Below, piece by piece: positions 1 through 8,136 of a stretch of DNA of 17,062 nucleotides. The notes beneath the pieces were generated by a model that saw only the letters and a program-made list of their open reading frames with translations, was not told where the DNA came from and searched no databases. Every line of letters begins with the position of its first letter. Position 1 is the first letter of the stretch. Origin of the DNA: Bacteroidales bacterium UBA7574 (GTDB lineage: Bacteria; Bacteroidota; Bacteroidia; Bacteroidales; Paludibacteraceae); NCBI GenBank assembly GCA_002479035.1, contig DLLA01000115.1, positions 1 through 17,062 of the forward strand, in the 5' to 3' direction. Both the position numbers and the translations under genes were made by a program.

Positions 1-2378
1 TCTATGGTTCGCGTGCAGCAAACGGTGTGATTATGATTACCACCAAGGCGGGCAGCCAAAGCAAAGAGAAGATGCATGTGTCATTCTCGATGTACGGCGG
101 TTGGACGCAGGTTACCAACCGTATGGAGAGCCTGAACTATGAGCAATACAAGGAGTACCTCGCCGACCTCGGTTCGACGGTAGTTCTGCCCGACGGCTTG
201 AAAGACGAGACAAACTGGTTTGACGAGACCTACAAAAACGGTTCGACACAGAACTACCAAGTCTCCGTCAATGGTAGCACCGACAAGATGAATTACTATA
301 TGTCGGGCGGATATGCGAATGAGGAGGGGGTGATCCAAACGACCAAGTTCGCACGTTACAACTTCCGTACTGCGCTTGATGCGGAAATCACCAAATGGCT
401 GAACGTGGGCGGAAACGTAGCCTACGCCTACAGCGACAACGAAGGCACCATTTCCTCGGGTACGGGTGCCAACCGCGGCGGACTGGTGTTGTCGGTTATC
501 AACACGCCGACCTACGCGCCGATTTACGACCCCGAGAACCCGAACCATTACTATACCAATTTCTATGGCGTGAGCAATATCACGCACCCGCTGGAGAATA
601 TCGAACGCTATAAGAATCAGCACGATAAGCAGCACCGTATGGTAGCCAGCGGCAAGGGCATCTTCACCCTCTACGATACCAAGAAGTTCAATCGTTCCGA
701 CAACTATACTCATTCGCTGAAATTCACAACCACCTTCACGGAAGACCTGAAGATGGTGAATTTTACCTCGTTCCTCGACCCCGACAAGACCTCGTGGGGG
801 CGCAACCAGTATGGCGAAGGCACCGACCGCCGCACGTCAGACCTCGTGACGGTATGGGATAACGTGCTGAGTTACAATACCCAACTCGGCAAGAACAATC
901 TGGATGTGATGCTCGGCTCGTCCTACACCCATTCGATGTACACCTACTCCAATATCCAGGGCAGCCACTATGCCGATGGTACGATAGAGACGCTGAATGC
1001 CGCCAACAAGATTGACCCGAGTGCCACCACTACTACCGCCAGCGAGTGGGCGATTATGTCGGGTTTTGCGCGTGTCAGTTACAACTATGATTCGCGTTAC
1101 CTGCTGTCGGTGAATTTCCGCGCGGACGGTTCGTCGAAACTTGCACCAGGACACCGCTGGGGCTATTTCCCGTCGGCAAGTGCGGCATGGCGTATCTCGG
1201 GCGAGGAGTTTATGAAGGACGTTACATGGATTGACGACCTGAAGATTCGCGGCGGCTGGGGACAGACCGGTAACCAGGCGGGTATCGGCGACTATGCATA
1301 TCTTGAGCGTTACAACATCAACCGCCAGAACTGGTGGGAAACGGGTAAGGAACACGCCGTACCGACCTACAGCCAGGCTTCGCTCCGCAATACCGACCTC
1401 ACGTGGGAGACCACCTCGCAGACCAATGTCGGTTTGGACTGGACACTGCTCCATAACCGTCTGACTATCAACTTCGATTGGTACTACAAGAAAACCACCA
1501 ATATGCTGATGTGGGTTACTCTGCCTGCCGGTTCGGCTGCCGTATCATCGATACAGCGCAACGAAGGCGAGATGACCAACACGGGTGTGGAGTTCTCTTT
1601 TACCTCGCACAACTTCGTGCGCAAGAACTTCCAATGGGATACCCAATTCAACATCTCGCATAACAAGAACCGCCTTGACAAACTGGCTACCAGTCAGGTG
1701 TATTATGATGCCAAGGTGACCGATGTGCTGGCTGACTACTGCGTGCGCAACACACCCGGTATGCCGCTCGGGTCTTTCTATGGCTACAAGACAGGTGGGG
1801 TTGACCCCGAGACGGGCGAACTCATCTATCTGGATGTAAACGGCGATGGTGAGGTAACGGCTGCTGACCGTACCTACATCGGCGACCCGAACCCCGACTT
1901 CACGTTTGGTATGACCAACACGTTCCGTTTCTATGGCGTAAGCATCAGTTTCCTGCTCCAAGGCTCGTATGGTAACGACATCTTCAATGCCAGCCGTATT
2001 GAGACAGAAGGTATGTACGATGCCAAGAACCAGTCGGTTCGCGTACTCGACCGCTGGCGTCGTCCGGGTATGGAGACCTCTATCCCAAAGGCGGGCTTCG
2101 ATATGAAGGTGAGCGACTACTTTGTGGAGGATGGTTCGTATATCCGTCTCAAAGACCTGACAATCGGCTACGAGTTCTCGGGCAAATGGATGCAAAAGAT
2201 TGGTATGAGCCGTCTGCAGCCCTATTTCTCGGCGCAGAACCTGCTCACACTCACCCGTTACCTCGGTATGGACCCCGAAGTGAACCAAAACGGCAACTCG
2301 GGTACGGTGCAGGGGCTTGACTACGGTACCTATCCGCAGACCCGCAGTTTCGTACTCGGTATTAACATTGAATTCTAA
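1..2378 (+). CDS. susC: SusC-like TonB-dependent outer-membrane transporter (5' end outside window)
   Basis: This is the C-terminal majority of a SusC/RagA-type TonB-dependent transporter, which imports oligosaccharides across the outer membrane with its SusD partner. The reading frame is open from base 3 without a start: the first codons read YGSRAANGVIMITTKAG, the conserved end of the plug domain, so the signal peptide, carboxypeptidase-like domain and most of the plug lie upstream. The GTG at base 27 is an internal valine, not a start. The roughly 780 visible residues are the beta-barrel. They include the family-typical calcium-loop-like segment DVNGDGEVTAADR followed by GDPNPDFTFG, and the protein ends in ...GINIEF, a terminal aromatic residue expected of a BAM-assembled barrel. 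Its stop is 15 bp before the SusD-like gene, so the two are surely co-transcribed. Whether the missing N-terminus carries an STN signalling domain cannot be seen. Confidence 0.96.
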   Translation, partial: YGSRAANGVIMITTKAGSQSKEKMHVSFSMYGGWTQVTNRMESLNYEQYKEYLADLGSTVVLPDGLKDETNWFDETYKNGSTQNYQVSVNGSTDKMNYYMSGGYANEEGVIQTTKFARYNFRTALDAEITKWLNVGGNVAYAYSDNEGTISSGTGANRGGLVLSVINTPTYAPIYDPENPNHYYTNFYGVSNITHPLENIERYKNQHDKQHRMVASGKGIFTLYDTKKFNRSDNYTHSLKFTTTFTEDLKMVNFTSFLDPDKTSWGRNQYGEGTDRRTSDLVTVWDNVLSYNTQLGKNNLDVMLGSSYTHSMYTYSNIQGSHYADGTIETLNAANKIDPSATTTTASEWAIMSGFARVSYNYDSRYLLSVNFRADGSSKLAPGHRWGYFPSASAAWRISGEEFMKDVTWIDDLKIRGGWGQTGNQAGIGDYAYLERYNINRQNWWETGKEHAVPTYSQASLRNTDLTWETTSQTNVGLDWTLLHNRLTINFDWYYKKTTNMLMWVTLPAGSAAVSSIQRNEGEMTNTGVEFSFTSHNFVRKNFQWDTQFNISHNKNRLDKLATSQVYYDAKVTDVLADYCVRNTPGMPLGSFYGYKTGGVDPETGELIYLDVNGDGEVTAADRTYIGDPNPDFTFGMTNTFRFYGVSISFLLQGSYGNDIFNASRIETEGMYDAKNQSVRVLDRWRRPGMETSIPKAGFDMKVSDYFVEDGSYIRLKDLTIGYEFSGKWMQKIGMSRLQPYFSAQNLLTLTRYLGMDPEVNQNGNSGTVQGLDYGTYPQTRSFVLGINIEF

Positions 2379-2393
2379 TAGGAGACCAACAAT

Positions 2394-3920
2394 ATGAAAA
2401 AGTACATATATATAATAGGTGTAGCCCTCGCATCGCTGACTATGGCTGGGTGCGACCTCAATATCGAACCCATCTCCGACCAGTCGGAGTTGAACCTCGG
2501 TTCGTCGAACACCGACACCACACGTGTCAAATTCAAAGACCGTGCGGCCATTCAAGCAGTATATCAGACTCTCTATACTCGAATGAGAGACAATCAGGAG
2601 TATTGGTATGTGGATTACCTGCTCTTCGGCGAAGCCCGTACGGATAATGCGTATGCCGGCACAACAGGTGCAGAGGTGGTGCCTGTGGAGACCAACGCCC
2701 TTGATGCGTCCAACTCGGATATTGCCCGCGACTGGGACGGCTATCTCAACGACATTGCGCAGGCCAATGTGGTCATCACAAATATCGACAAGGTGCCCGA
2801 CCCTGCTTTCAGTCAGGAGGAGCGCAACCAATGGAAAGCCGAGGCAAAGATTTTCCGAGGGATGATGTTGTTTGACTTGGCACACTGGTTCGGCAATGTC
2901 CCGCTCAACCTCACCGAAGCCCCTGACATCACGGCGGACAACATCGAGGAGGTCTATCCTATCTATTTCCCAAAGCCCGTAACACAGGACTCGGCTTACC
3001 AACAGGTCATCAACGACCTCACAGAGGCTATCCCGTATGCCCCTGCTATTGACAATGCGGACAAGACCCGCTTGAGCAAGACTGTTGCCTATGCGCTGCT
3101 TGCCAAACTCTATGCCGAGAAAAGCGATTGGGAGAATGTGGTGAAGTACTGCGATCTTGTATTTGCCGATGGCATCACCTTGGAACCCAACTTCGCCGAC
3201 CTGTGGTCGTATGTCCCGGGCACGGGCGACAACGGTGCAGGGGGCGATGCCAAACTGCGCAACTCGCGCGAGACTATCCTCGAAATGCAATACCAGGCAG
3301 GTAGCGGCAACTGGTGCACGTGGATGTTCGGGCGCAACCTGTCGAACTGGGACGAGTCGTTCTCGTGGGCAAAATGGATAACTCCGAGCCGTGACCTCAT
3401 CGCTGCTTTCGAGGCAGAGGGCGACACCGTGCGTATGAACCAGACCATCGTCTATTACGATTGCGCATGGAGCAACTACTATCCCGCTGACCACTATCCG
3501 TTTATGTACAAGTGCCGCTCAGCATACAATAGTGTCATCAAATTGCGTGGTGCCGACTTGATGCTGCTCAAAGCGGAGGCATTGGCGCACAAAGGCGACT
3601 TGAGTGGTGCGGCTGACCTTGTCAATAACATTCGCCACCGTGCCAAACTCGGCGACGTGAAGACCGATGCCACGGCAAGCACGGACGCTATGTTGGATGC
3701 TATTCTGCACGAACGCCGTCTGGAATTGGCACTCGAGGGGCAGCGTCTCTTCGACCTCATCCGCTTCGGCAAACTGTTGGACGTGATGAACACCATCAAC
3801 AGCCGCGACGAGGGACGTCTGCCGCAGGCACGTCCGTTTGTAGAGGCGCACCGCTTGATGCCTATCCCGCAGACCGCGCTGGACAAGAACTCCAACCTCC
3901 GGCAGAACCCCGGCTACTAA
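2394..3920 (+). CDS. susD: SusD/RagB-like surface glycan-binding lipoprotein
   Basis: A SusD-family lipoprotein that caps the SusC transporter and binds the incoming glycan at the cell surface. Length (508 residues) is normal for the family. The signal peptide ends in a lipobox LTMAGC with lipidated Cys20. The N-terminal TPR-like part contains RGMMLFDLAHWFGNVPLN (about 155-172), the usual SusD segment, and the C-terminal RagB domain contains LRGADLMLLKAEAL (about 384-397) and ERRLELALEGQRLFDLIR (440-457). It ends in the family-typical NLRQNPGY. AGGAG at 2380-2384 lies about 9 bases before the ATG. It follows the SusC-like gene by 15 bp and precedes the SusE-position gene by 28 bp. Aromatic residues that may bind sugar occur around 305-330 (NWCTWMFG, NWDESFSWAKW), but which of them contact ligand is inference. 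Confidence 0.97.
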   Translation: MKKYIYIIGVALASLTMAGCDLNIEPISDQSELNLGSSNTDTTRVKFKDRAAIQAVYQTLYTRMRDNQEYWYVDYLLFGEARTDNAYAGTTGAEVVPVETNALDASNSDIARDWDGYLNDIAQANVVITNIDKVPDPAFSQEERNQWKAEAKIFRGMMLFDLAHWFGNVPLNLTEAPDITADNIEEVYPIYFPKPVTQDSAYQQVINDLTEAIPYAPAIDNADKTRLSKTVAYALLAKLYAEKSDWENVVKYCDLVFADGITLEPNFADLWSYVPGTGDNGAGGDAKLRNSRETILEMQYQAGSGNWCTWMFGRNLSNWDESFSWAKWITPSRDLIAAFEAEGDTVRMNQTIVYYDCAWSNYYPADHYPFMYKCRSAYNSVIKLRGADLMLLKAEALAHKGDLSGAADLVNNIRHRAKLGDVKTDATASTDAMLDAILHERRLELALEGQRLFDLIRFGKLLDVMNTINSRDEGRLPQARPFVEAHRLMPIPQTALDKNSNLRQNPGY

Positions 3921-3948
3921 CCTATACAACGCAGAAAGGATTACGACA

Positions 3949-5424
3949 ATGAAAAATATATGTAAATCATTGATATTGTTGGCAGTATCCGCACTTGCTA
4001 TCGGCTGCCAGCAAAAGGAATTCCGCAAGGTCTATCCTGCGGGCGACCCGCAAATAGAGGCAACGCTATTGACCACCGATGTGCAATTCGGCTCTGATAG
4101 TATCGCTTTCAATGTGAAAGTCACAGAGACGCAAACACCGCTTTCTACACTCGCTATCAAAGTCATCGTGGGCATGAACGTGCTTGCCAACGAGGTAGTG
4201 CGCACACCCGACTATGCATTCGAGGGCACCTACAAGTACGCTGTGCCTTTTGGCGCAAATATGCCCGAGGGCGAGCAGGTCAAGGTCTACCTCACAGCCA
4301 CCAATGTGGAGGGAACGACCAAAGATATGATTCTCTCCGGCTGCACCGGACATCGTCCTGCTATCGAGACAATGTACGTTATGCCGCCTACTATCGACTA
4401 CAAGCCGCTCGGCAAAGGCAAACAGATGACGTTGGAGGACGGCGTTTTCACCGCATACGACCTCAAGTATCCTAAGTCTATCGAGTTCCTGCTCGCTACC
4501 GTCGGCACCAAGTTCGGGCGTGTGGACTGGTCGAAACCTGTCTTTGGCATGCTCAATGGCAAACTGACTATGATTACCGAGGCGCAGTTCAATGCAGGCG
4601 AAGCAACCTCTATCACCTTGAGCGATGACGCTATAGAGGGTATCGATACCATCACGTTCAACCCGCTTACTTTCGAACTGACCTACGGCGGCAAGGTGGC
4701 ACAACCTGTTACCACCCTTGATGTGCAAACCGACCTCGCAGAAGCACCAACCTACATCAGTTCGAGCAGCGTTGCCAAACTCTACCGCGGTGCTAAAATC
4801 TTCTTCGACGAGAACAGCGAAGTGGAAATCACCGGCTGCACAGACTTGGCGAAAGCATACAACCTCGATTGGATGGAATACCTCGGCGGCAACAAAATCA
4901 AGTTCCTCGGCAAGAAAGACCAATACTACGTTTCCTACGACATCGCCAACGACTACCTCGTAGTCGAACCGCTCTACGAACTCACCGCACCCGATGTGAT
5001 GTACCTCTGCGGTGTGGGTATGGGGCAGCCTTCTGCCAATCCTTCTGCCACCTCGGGTTGGGGCTTCGACAGCCCGAACCAGAACTTTGTGGCGCGTCCG
5101 TTGGGCAACAGCGTCTACCGGTTCACCGTCTATATGAAGAACGAGCAGAGCACCGACTATGCCAACTATGGTACGCTCAATTTCAAGTTCTTCCACCAGC
5201 ACGGTTGGGGCGGCGAAGAAGACGGCGGCACCTACACCCAAAACGGACTGAATATCAAAGGTATTGATAGCACCACAGGTATTGTCAAAGATGGTGAGAC
5301 CGGCGACAAGTCCGAGGGCAACGAGAAAGGCAACTGGATTGCCACCAACGAAACCTTTGAGGGCATCTATCGCATCACACTTGATACCAAGCAAAAGACC
5401 ACAACCTACGAGAAAATACGTTAA
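3949..5424 (+). CDS. SusE-position surface glycan-binding lipoprotein
   Basis: A 491-residue predicted lipoprotein; the signal peptide ends ALAIGC with Cys20 as lipidation site. Its place directly after susC/susD is that of SusE or a surface glycan-binding protein (SGBP), which tethers polysaccharide at the cell surface. The sequence looks all-beta with no catalytic motif: an N-terminal Ig-like sandwich (about 35-130), a middle region (about 140-345) with the SusE-like run KLYRGAKIFFDENSEVEI, and a C-terminal domain (about 348-491) beginning APDVMYLCGVGM and rich in aromatics (SGWGFDSPNQNF, FKFFHQHGWGG), plausible as the carbohydrate-binding face. The architecture recalls Bacteroides DUF5121/DUF5125-type binding proteins, but I cannot confirm the family. 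The start is supported by an AGAAAGGA stretch upstream and by the signal peptide. A perfect hairpin follows the stop. Confidence 0.85.
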   Translation: MKNICKSLILLAVSALAIGCQQKEFRKVYPAGDPQIEATLLTTDVQFGSDSIAFNVKVTETQTPLSTLAIKVIVGMNVLANEVVRTPDYAFEGTYKYAVPFGANMPEGEQVKVYLTATNVEGTTKDMILSGCTGHRPAIETMYVMPPTIDYKPLGKGKQMTLEDGVFTAYDLKYPKSIEFLLATVGTKFGRVDWSKPVFGMLNGKLTMITEAQFNAGEATSITLSDDAIEGIDTITFNPLTFELTYGGKVAQPVTTLDVQTDLAEAPTYISSSSVAKLYRGAKIFFDENSEVEITGCTDLAKAYNLDWMEYLGGNKIKFLGKKDQYYVSYDIANDYLVVEPLYELTAPDVMYLCGVGMGQPSANPSATSGWGFDSPNQNFVARPLGNSVYRFTVYMKNEQSTDYANYGTLNFKFFHQHGWGGEEDGGTYTQNGLNIKGIDSTTGIVKDGETGDKSEGNEKGNWIATNETFEGIYRITLDTKQKTTTYEKIR

Positions 5425-5434
5425 TCAACAAACC

Positions 5435-5467
5435 TGCCGTGCGGTATGGTTCGCATACCGCACGGCA
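5435..5467 (+). promoter_or_regulatory. Perfect 14-bp stem-loop between SGBP and esterase genes
   Basis: The arms TGCCGTGCGGTATG (5435-5448) and CATACCGCACGGCA (5454-5467) are perfect reverse complements around a 5-base loop, GTTCG. The stem begins 10 bp after the SGBP stop and ends 13 bp before the ATG of the next gene. The 3' side is A-rich (ATAAAAAAAAG), not T-rich, so it is not a standard intrinsic terminator on the plus strand. The likelier role is an mRNA processing or 3'-stabilising hairpin that sets a higher level of the SusC-D-SGBP message than of the downstream enzymes. A protein-binding dyad is also possible. Confidence 0.85.
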
Positions 5468-5480
5468 ATAAAAAAAAGAT

Positions 5481-7982
5481 ATGAAAAGATTTCTTCTTAC
5501 GGGACTCGCTGTACTGACCCTTTTGAGTGTTTCGGCTGAAACACTGCAACGTTCCTTCTATTTCGATTTTGGTGTAACTGGGCGCGAAAAGGCTGCCGCT
5601 GTAGTCAATCCCGATGGCAATGGTAATTATTGGAATAACATCGGTGCGGAGGTTACGGCAAGTCCGTGGCGGGTAAGCAAAGATGCCGATTATTCGCTCA
5701 TTACCGCCGACAATCAAACCACGGCTATGCACCTTGCCTACATCGGCGACTTGTTCCTTGGCAATGGGGCTGGTGGACTATCCACCCCCGATGCCGAGAA
5801 ACTGGGCGACTTGGCAGTCGCAAATGCTACCCGCGACTATCTCTTTGCCAGCAACTCGGAGCGTTGCGGCTTCGTAATCAGCGGGTTGAATCAAACCAAG
5901 GCATACCAATTCAAAATCTTTGGCAGCCGTAGTGCAACCGATAAACGTGTCTCCAAATACGACATTGAGGGCTTGACCAACACCACGGGGCAACTCCAAG
6001 CCGCAGGCAAAGACCTCGGTGGCACGGGCGTTAACCGGAACAATAGCAGTGTCTATCTGAGCGGAATGATTTTCCCTGATAAAGATGGTAAAATAACTAT
6101 TTACGTTTCCAAAGGCACAAGCGGACAATACCTGCCTATCAACTGTATGCGTATGCAGGAGTTCTCGGGTGTTACACCGCCTGTGGTAGTGAAATACGAG
6201 AGTCTGATCCTCAAAGGCACAGCCGTGGAGGGCAATAGCATCAATATGTATAGGATCGCCAAAGACGGCGAGACCGAAAGTCAGAACTTCGAGACCTTCT
6301 GTATGCTCACCAATGGCGGCACGGTCGCTTTCGAGACCGCCGAAGGCAAAACTCTTTATAGCGGCACTGTTTCGCAAGAAACGGGTATCTACAATGTCCG
6401 TTTCAACACCCAAAGTGCCGAACCCGAATTTGTCAAAATCAATCGCTGCGGCTTGGTGGGCAACGTTACTACCGCCGGTTGGAATGCTGCGGGCGTGGCG
6501 ATGACCTATCGTGGCAATGGTGTTTGGCGCGATACACTCGACCTTGTACCCTATACGGGTAGTGACGCCGAGCGTGGGCAGTTCTGCTTCAATTCGTCGT
6601 GGGACTTAACGGTCAAAACACGCAACAACGTCGAAGGCATTGTCGGCTACAAACCCGATGAATCGCTGGCTTCTGTTTCTCTCGGCGACATTCCTATGCG
6701 CCACGGCAAGAAAATCGTTATTCTTGATATGCAGCATTTCACCTACTCATTGGAGTGCGTGGATATTACCGACAACAAGATTACTTTCTTCGGCTCGTCG
6801 GTCTGCAACGGTCAGGGTGCATCCGAGGTCGGCAATGTCAAGCACGGCTATGCTTGGCAACTCGGGCAACTGCTCACCGGCTATGAGTATTCCAATGCGT
6901 CTATCAACGGCAACAACACGGCCAACCTGCTCTCCCGCTACAAGGGGCACCTGCTTGCCGACTGCGGCAGATATGTGGTCATCGGGCTCGGGCTCGGCAA
7001 CGAGGGATTGCACGAAGCCGCTGACAAGCAGGCGGTTTACAATCAGTGGAAGACCAATATGCAGACCCTCATCGACCTTTTTGAGGCGGAAGGCAAGTAT
7101 GTCATCGCTACCAACAACTATCCCCGCGGCGACTACAACGCTACCGACTATGACTATGTGAAGAAGATGAACCTCGAGATGCACGAATGGGACATCCCTA
7201 CCATCAATTTCCTCGGTGCGTTGGACAACTGCCATGGTAACGGTCAATGGGCGGACGGTTATCAGAACGGAGATGACATCTACCACCCCAACGAGACCGG
7301 TCATACCGAGTTGATGCATACTTTCGTGCCGTCGCTCTTCGATGCGCTCGCAGCGGGCAAACCGATGCCTGTCCGTCAGAATGGCGAAGGCTTGCACCTC
7401 ACTGCTACCGAGACTTTGGGCTTCTCGCCCGAAGCGGCTGTCGGTTCCTACACCCTTCTGGTGCGTGTGAAAACGTCCGCTGCTGGTACATTTGCCAAAC
7501 TGCGTCTCAACGGCACTTCTACCTCTGTGGCTCTCCCCGCGGCTGCAACCGATGGCAACTGGCATACGTTGGTCATCTCCCACTATCAGGCTGCCGGGCA
7601 GACCTATACATACCTCGACGGCAAGCAGTTGGACAAACAGGAGAACAAGTCTGTTCTCGGTGAGGTGGTACTCGGCGGTATCGATATGCAGGTCAATGAC
7701 CTGATGTTCTACCGCTCTGCCCTCAATGCCGACGAAGTGGCGGCTATCGAGGCGGGCAAACTGCTCCGCTCTTCGCTCGAGATATACTGCCCGCTCAACA
7801 ACGGCGACCTGACCAATGCGGCACAATCCACCAATACGATTACCCGCAAAGGCACACCCTCGGCTCTCGAAAACACGGAATACGACTATCTCCGTGCCAA
7901 GTCTTTCGATGTCCTCGGTCGCACGGTCAATACCGACTACCATGGTATCATTATCCAAGCAGGCAACAAAGTGCTTAGATGA
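5481..7982 (+). CDS. Multidomain secreted SGNH esterase with binding modules and sorting-like tail
   Basis: A predicted 833-residue secreted enzyme. A Sec signal peptide ends SVSA|E (about 1-19) with no lipobox. Apparent order: a beta-sandwich opening RSFYFDFGV...NYWNNI (about 25-230), a SusE/SusF-like module (about 240-427), an SGNH hydrolase (about 431-624), a LamG/concanavalin-like sandwich (about 637-770), and a tail. The SGNH blocks are intact: FFGSSVC with nucleophile probably Ser440, Gly477 in NGN, Asn507 in LGNEG, and the DIYH motif with Asp599 and His602. Such enzymes commonly remove acetyl or other acyl groups from glycans; the actual substrate is unknown. The tail, SFDVLGRTVNTDYHGIIIQ followed by GNKVLR, resembles a type A type IX secretion signal. 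The ATG at 5481 follows an A-rich leader. The SGNH and C-terminal parts have a paralogue at 9658-10647. Confidence 0.88.
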   Translation: MKRFLLTGLAVLTLLSVSAETLQRSFYFDFGVTGREKAAAVVNPDGNGNYWNNIGAEVTASPWRVSKDADYSLITADNQTTAMHLAYIGDLFLGNGAGGLSTPDAEKLGDLAVANATRDYLFASNSERCGFVISGLNQTKAYQFKIFGSRSATDKRVSKYDIEGLTNTTGQLQAAGKDLGGTGVNRNNSSVYLSGMIFPDKDGKITIYVSKGTSGQYLPINCMRMQEFSGVTPPVVVKYESLILKGTAVEGNSINMYRIAKDGETESQNFETFCMLTNGGTVAFETAEGKTLYSGTVSQETGIYNVRFNTQSAEPEFVKINRCGLVGNVTTAGWNAAGVAMTYRGNGVWRDTLDLVPYTGSDAERGQFCFNSSWDLTVKTRNNVEGIVGYKPDESLASVSLGDIPMRHGKKIVILDMQHFTYSLECVDITDNKITFFGSSVCNGQGASEVGNVKHGYAWQLGQLLTGYEYSNASINGNNTANLLSRYKGHLLADCGRYVVIGLGLGNEGLHEAADKQAVYNQWKTNMQTLIDLFEAEGKYVIATNNYPRGDYNATDYDYVKKMNLEMHEWDIPTINFLGALDNCHGNGQWADGYQNGDDIYHPNETGHTELMHTFVPSLFDALAAGKPMPVRQNGEGLHLTATETLGFSPEAAVGSYTLLVRVKTSAAGTFAKLRLNGTSTSVALPAAATDGNWHTLVISHYQAAGQTYTYLDGKQLDKQENKSVLGEVVLGGIDMQVNDLMFYRSALNADEVAAIEAGKLLRSSLEIYCPLNNGDLTNAAQSTNTITRKGTPSALENTEYDYLRAKSFDVLGRTVNTDYHGIIIQAGNKVLR

Positions 7983-7992
7983 TGCTGACAAC

Positions 7993-8036
7993 AATAGGTG
8001 ATTGATAGGTGATTAATAGGTGATTAATAGGTGATT
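7993..8036 (+). repeat. Tandem repeat: four 11-bp units, consensus AATAGGTGATT
   Basis: Four contiguous 11-bp units: AATAGGTGATT (7993-8003), GATAGGTGATT (8004-8014), AATAGGTGATT (8015-8025) and AATAGGTGATT (8026-8036); only the first base of unit 2 differs. It starts 10 bp after the esterase stop in the longest gap of the plus-strand cluster (7983-8136). The period is close to one helical turn, so the units face the same side of DNA, as expected for cooperative protein binding. The near identity would also permit copy-number slippage. Eleven is not a multiple of three, so it is not a coding repeat. Confidence 0.97.
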
Positions 8037-8039
8037 CCA

Positions 8040-8083
8040 GAGAGAATACCGAGAGAATACCGAGAGAATGTCGGGTGAATACC
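8040..8083 (+). repeat. Second tandem repeat: four 11-bp units, consensus GAGAGAATACC
   Basis: Units are GAGAGAATACC (8040-8050), GAGAGAATACC (8051-8061), GAGAGAATGTC (8062-8072) and GGGTGAATACC (8073-8083), with a partial GAGACC next. It has the same unit length and copy number as the neighbouring array, separated from it by only CCA. The last unit's GGTGAATA resembles the first array's GGTGATTA, so the arrays may share an origin. It ends 53 bp before the GH30 start; that stretch (8084-8136) holds no promoter I can recognise, only an A-run just before the ATG. Confidence 0.95.
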
Positions 8084-8136
8084 GAGACCTTCCCTATAGG
8101 ATCGCACATACAGCGTGATACACAACGAACAAAAAA

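Noticed and set aside
1545..3494. 649-residue open frame on the minus strand opposite susC/susD
   Set aside because: It lies antisense to two clearly recognisable genes, spans their junction and shows no domain or signal peptide. It is a codon-usage shadow.
4066..5394. 442-residue open frame on the minus strand opposite the SGBP gene
   Set aside because: Antisense shadow; the plus strand has a lipoprotein signal, matching start and operon context.
5435..5467. Intrinsic transcription terminator
   Set aside because: The stem is strong but is followed by an A-run on the plus strand and by no T-run on the minus strand, so a terminator call is not supported.
7993..8083. CRISPR array or plasmid iterons
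   Set aside because: The units are 11 bp with no spacers and there are no cas or replication genes, so neither explanation fits.
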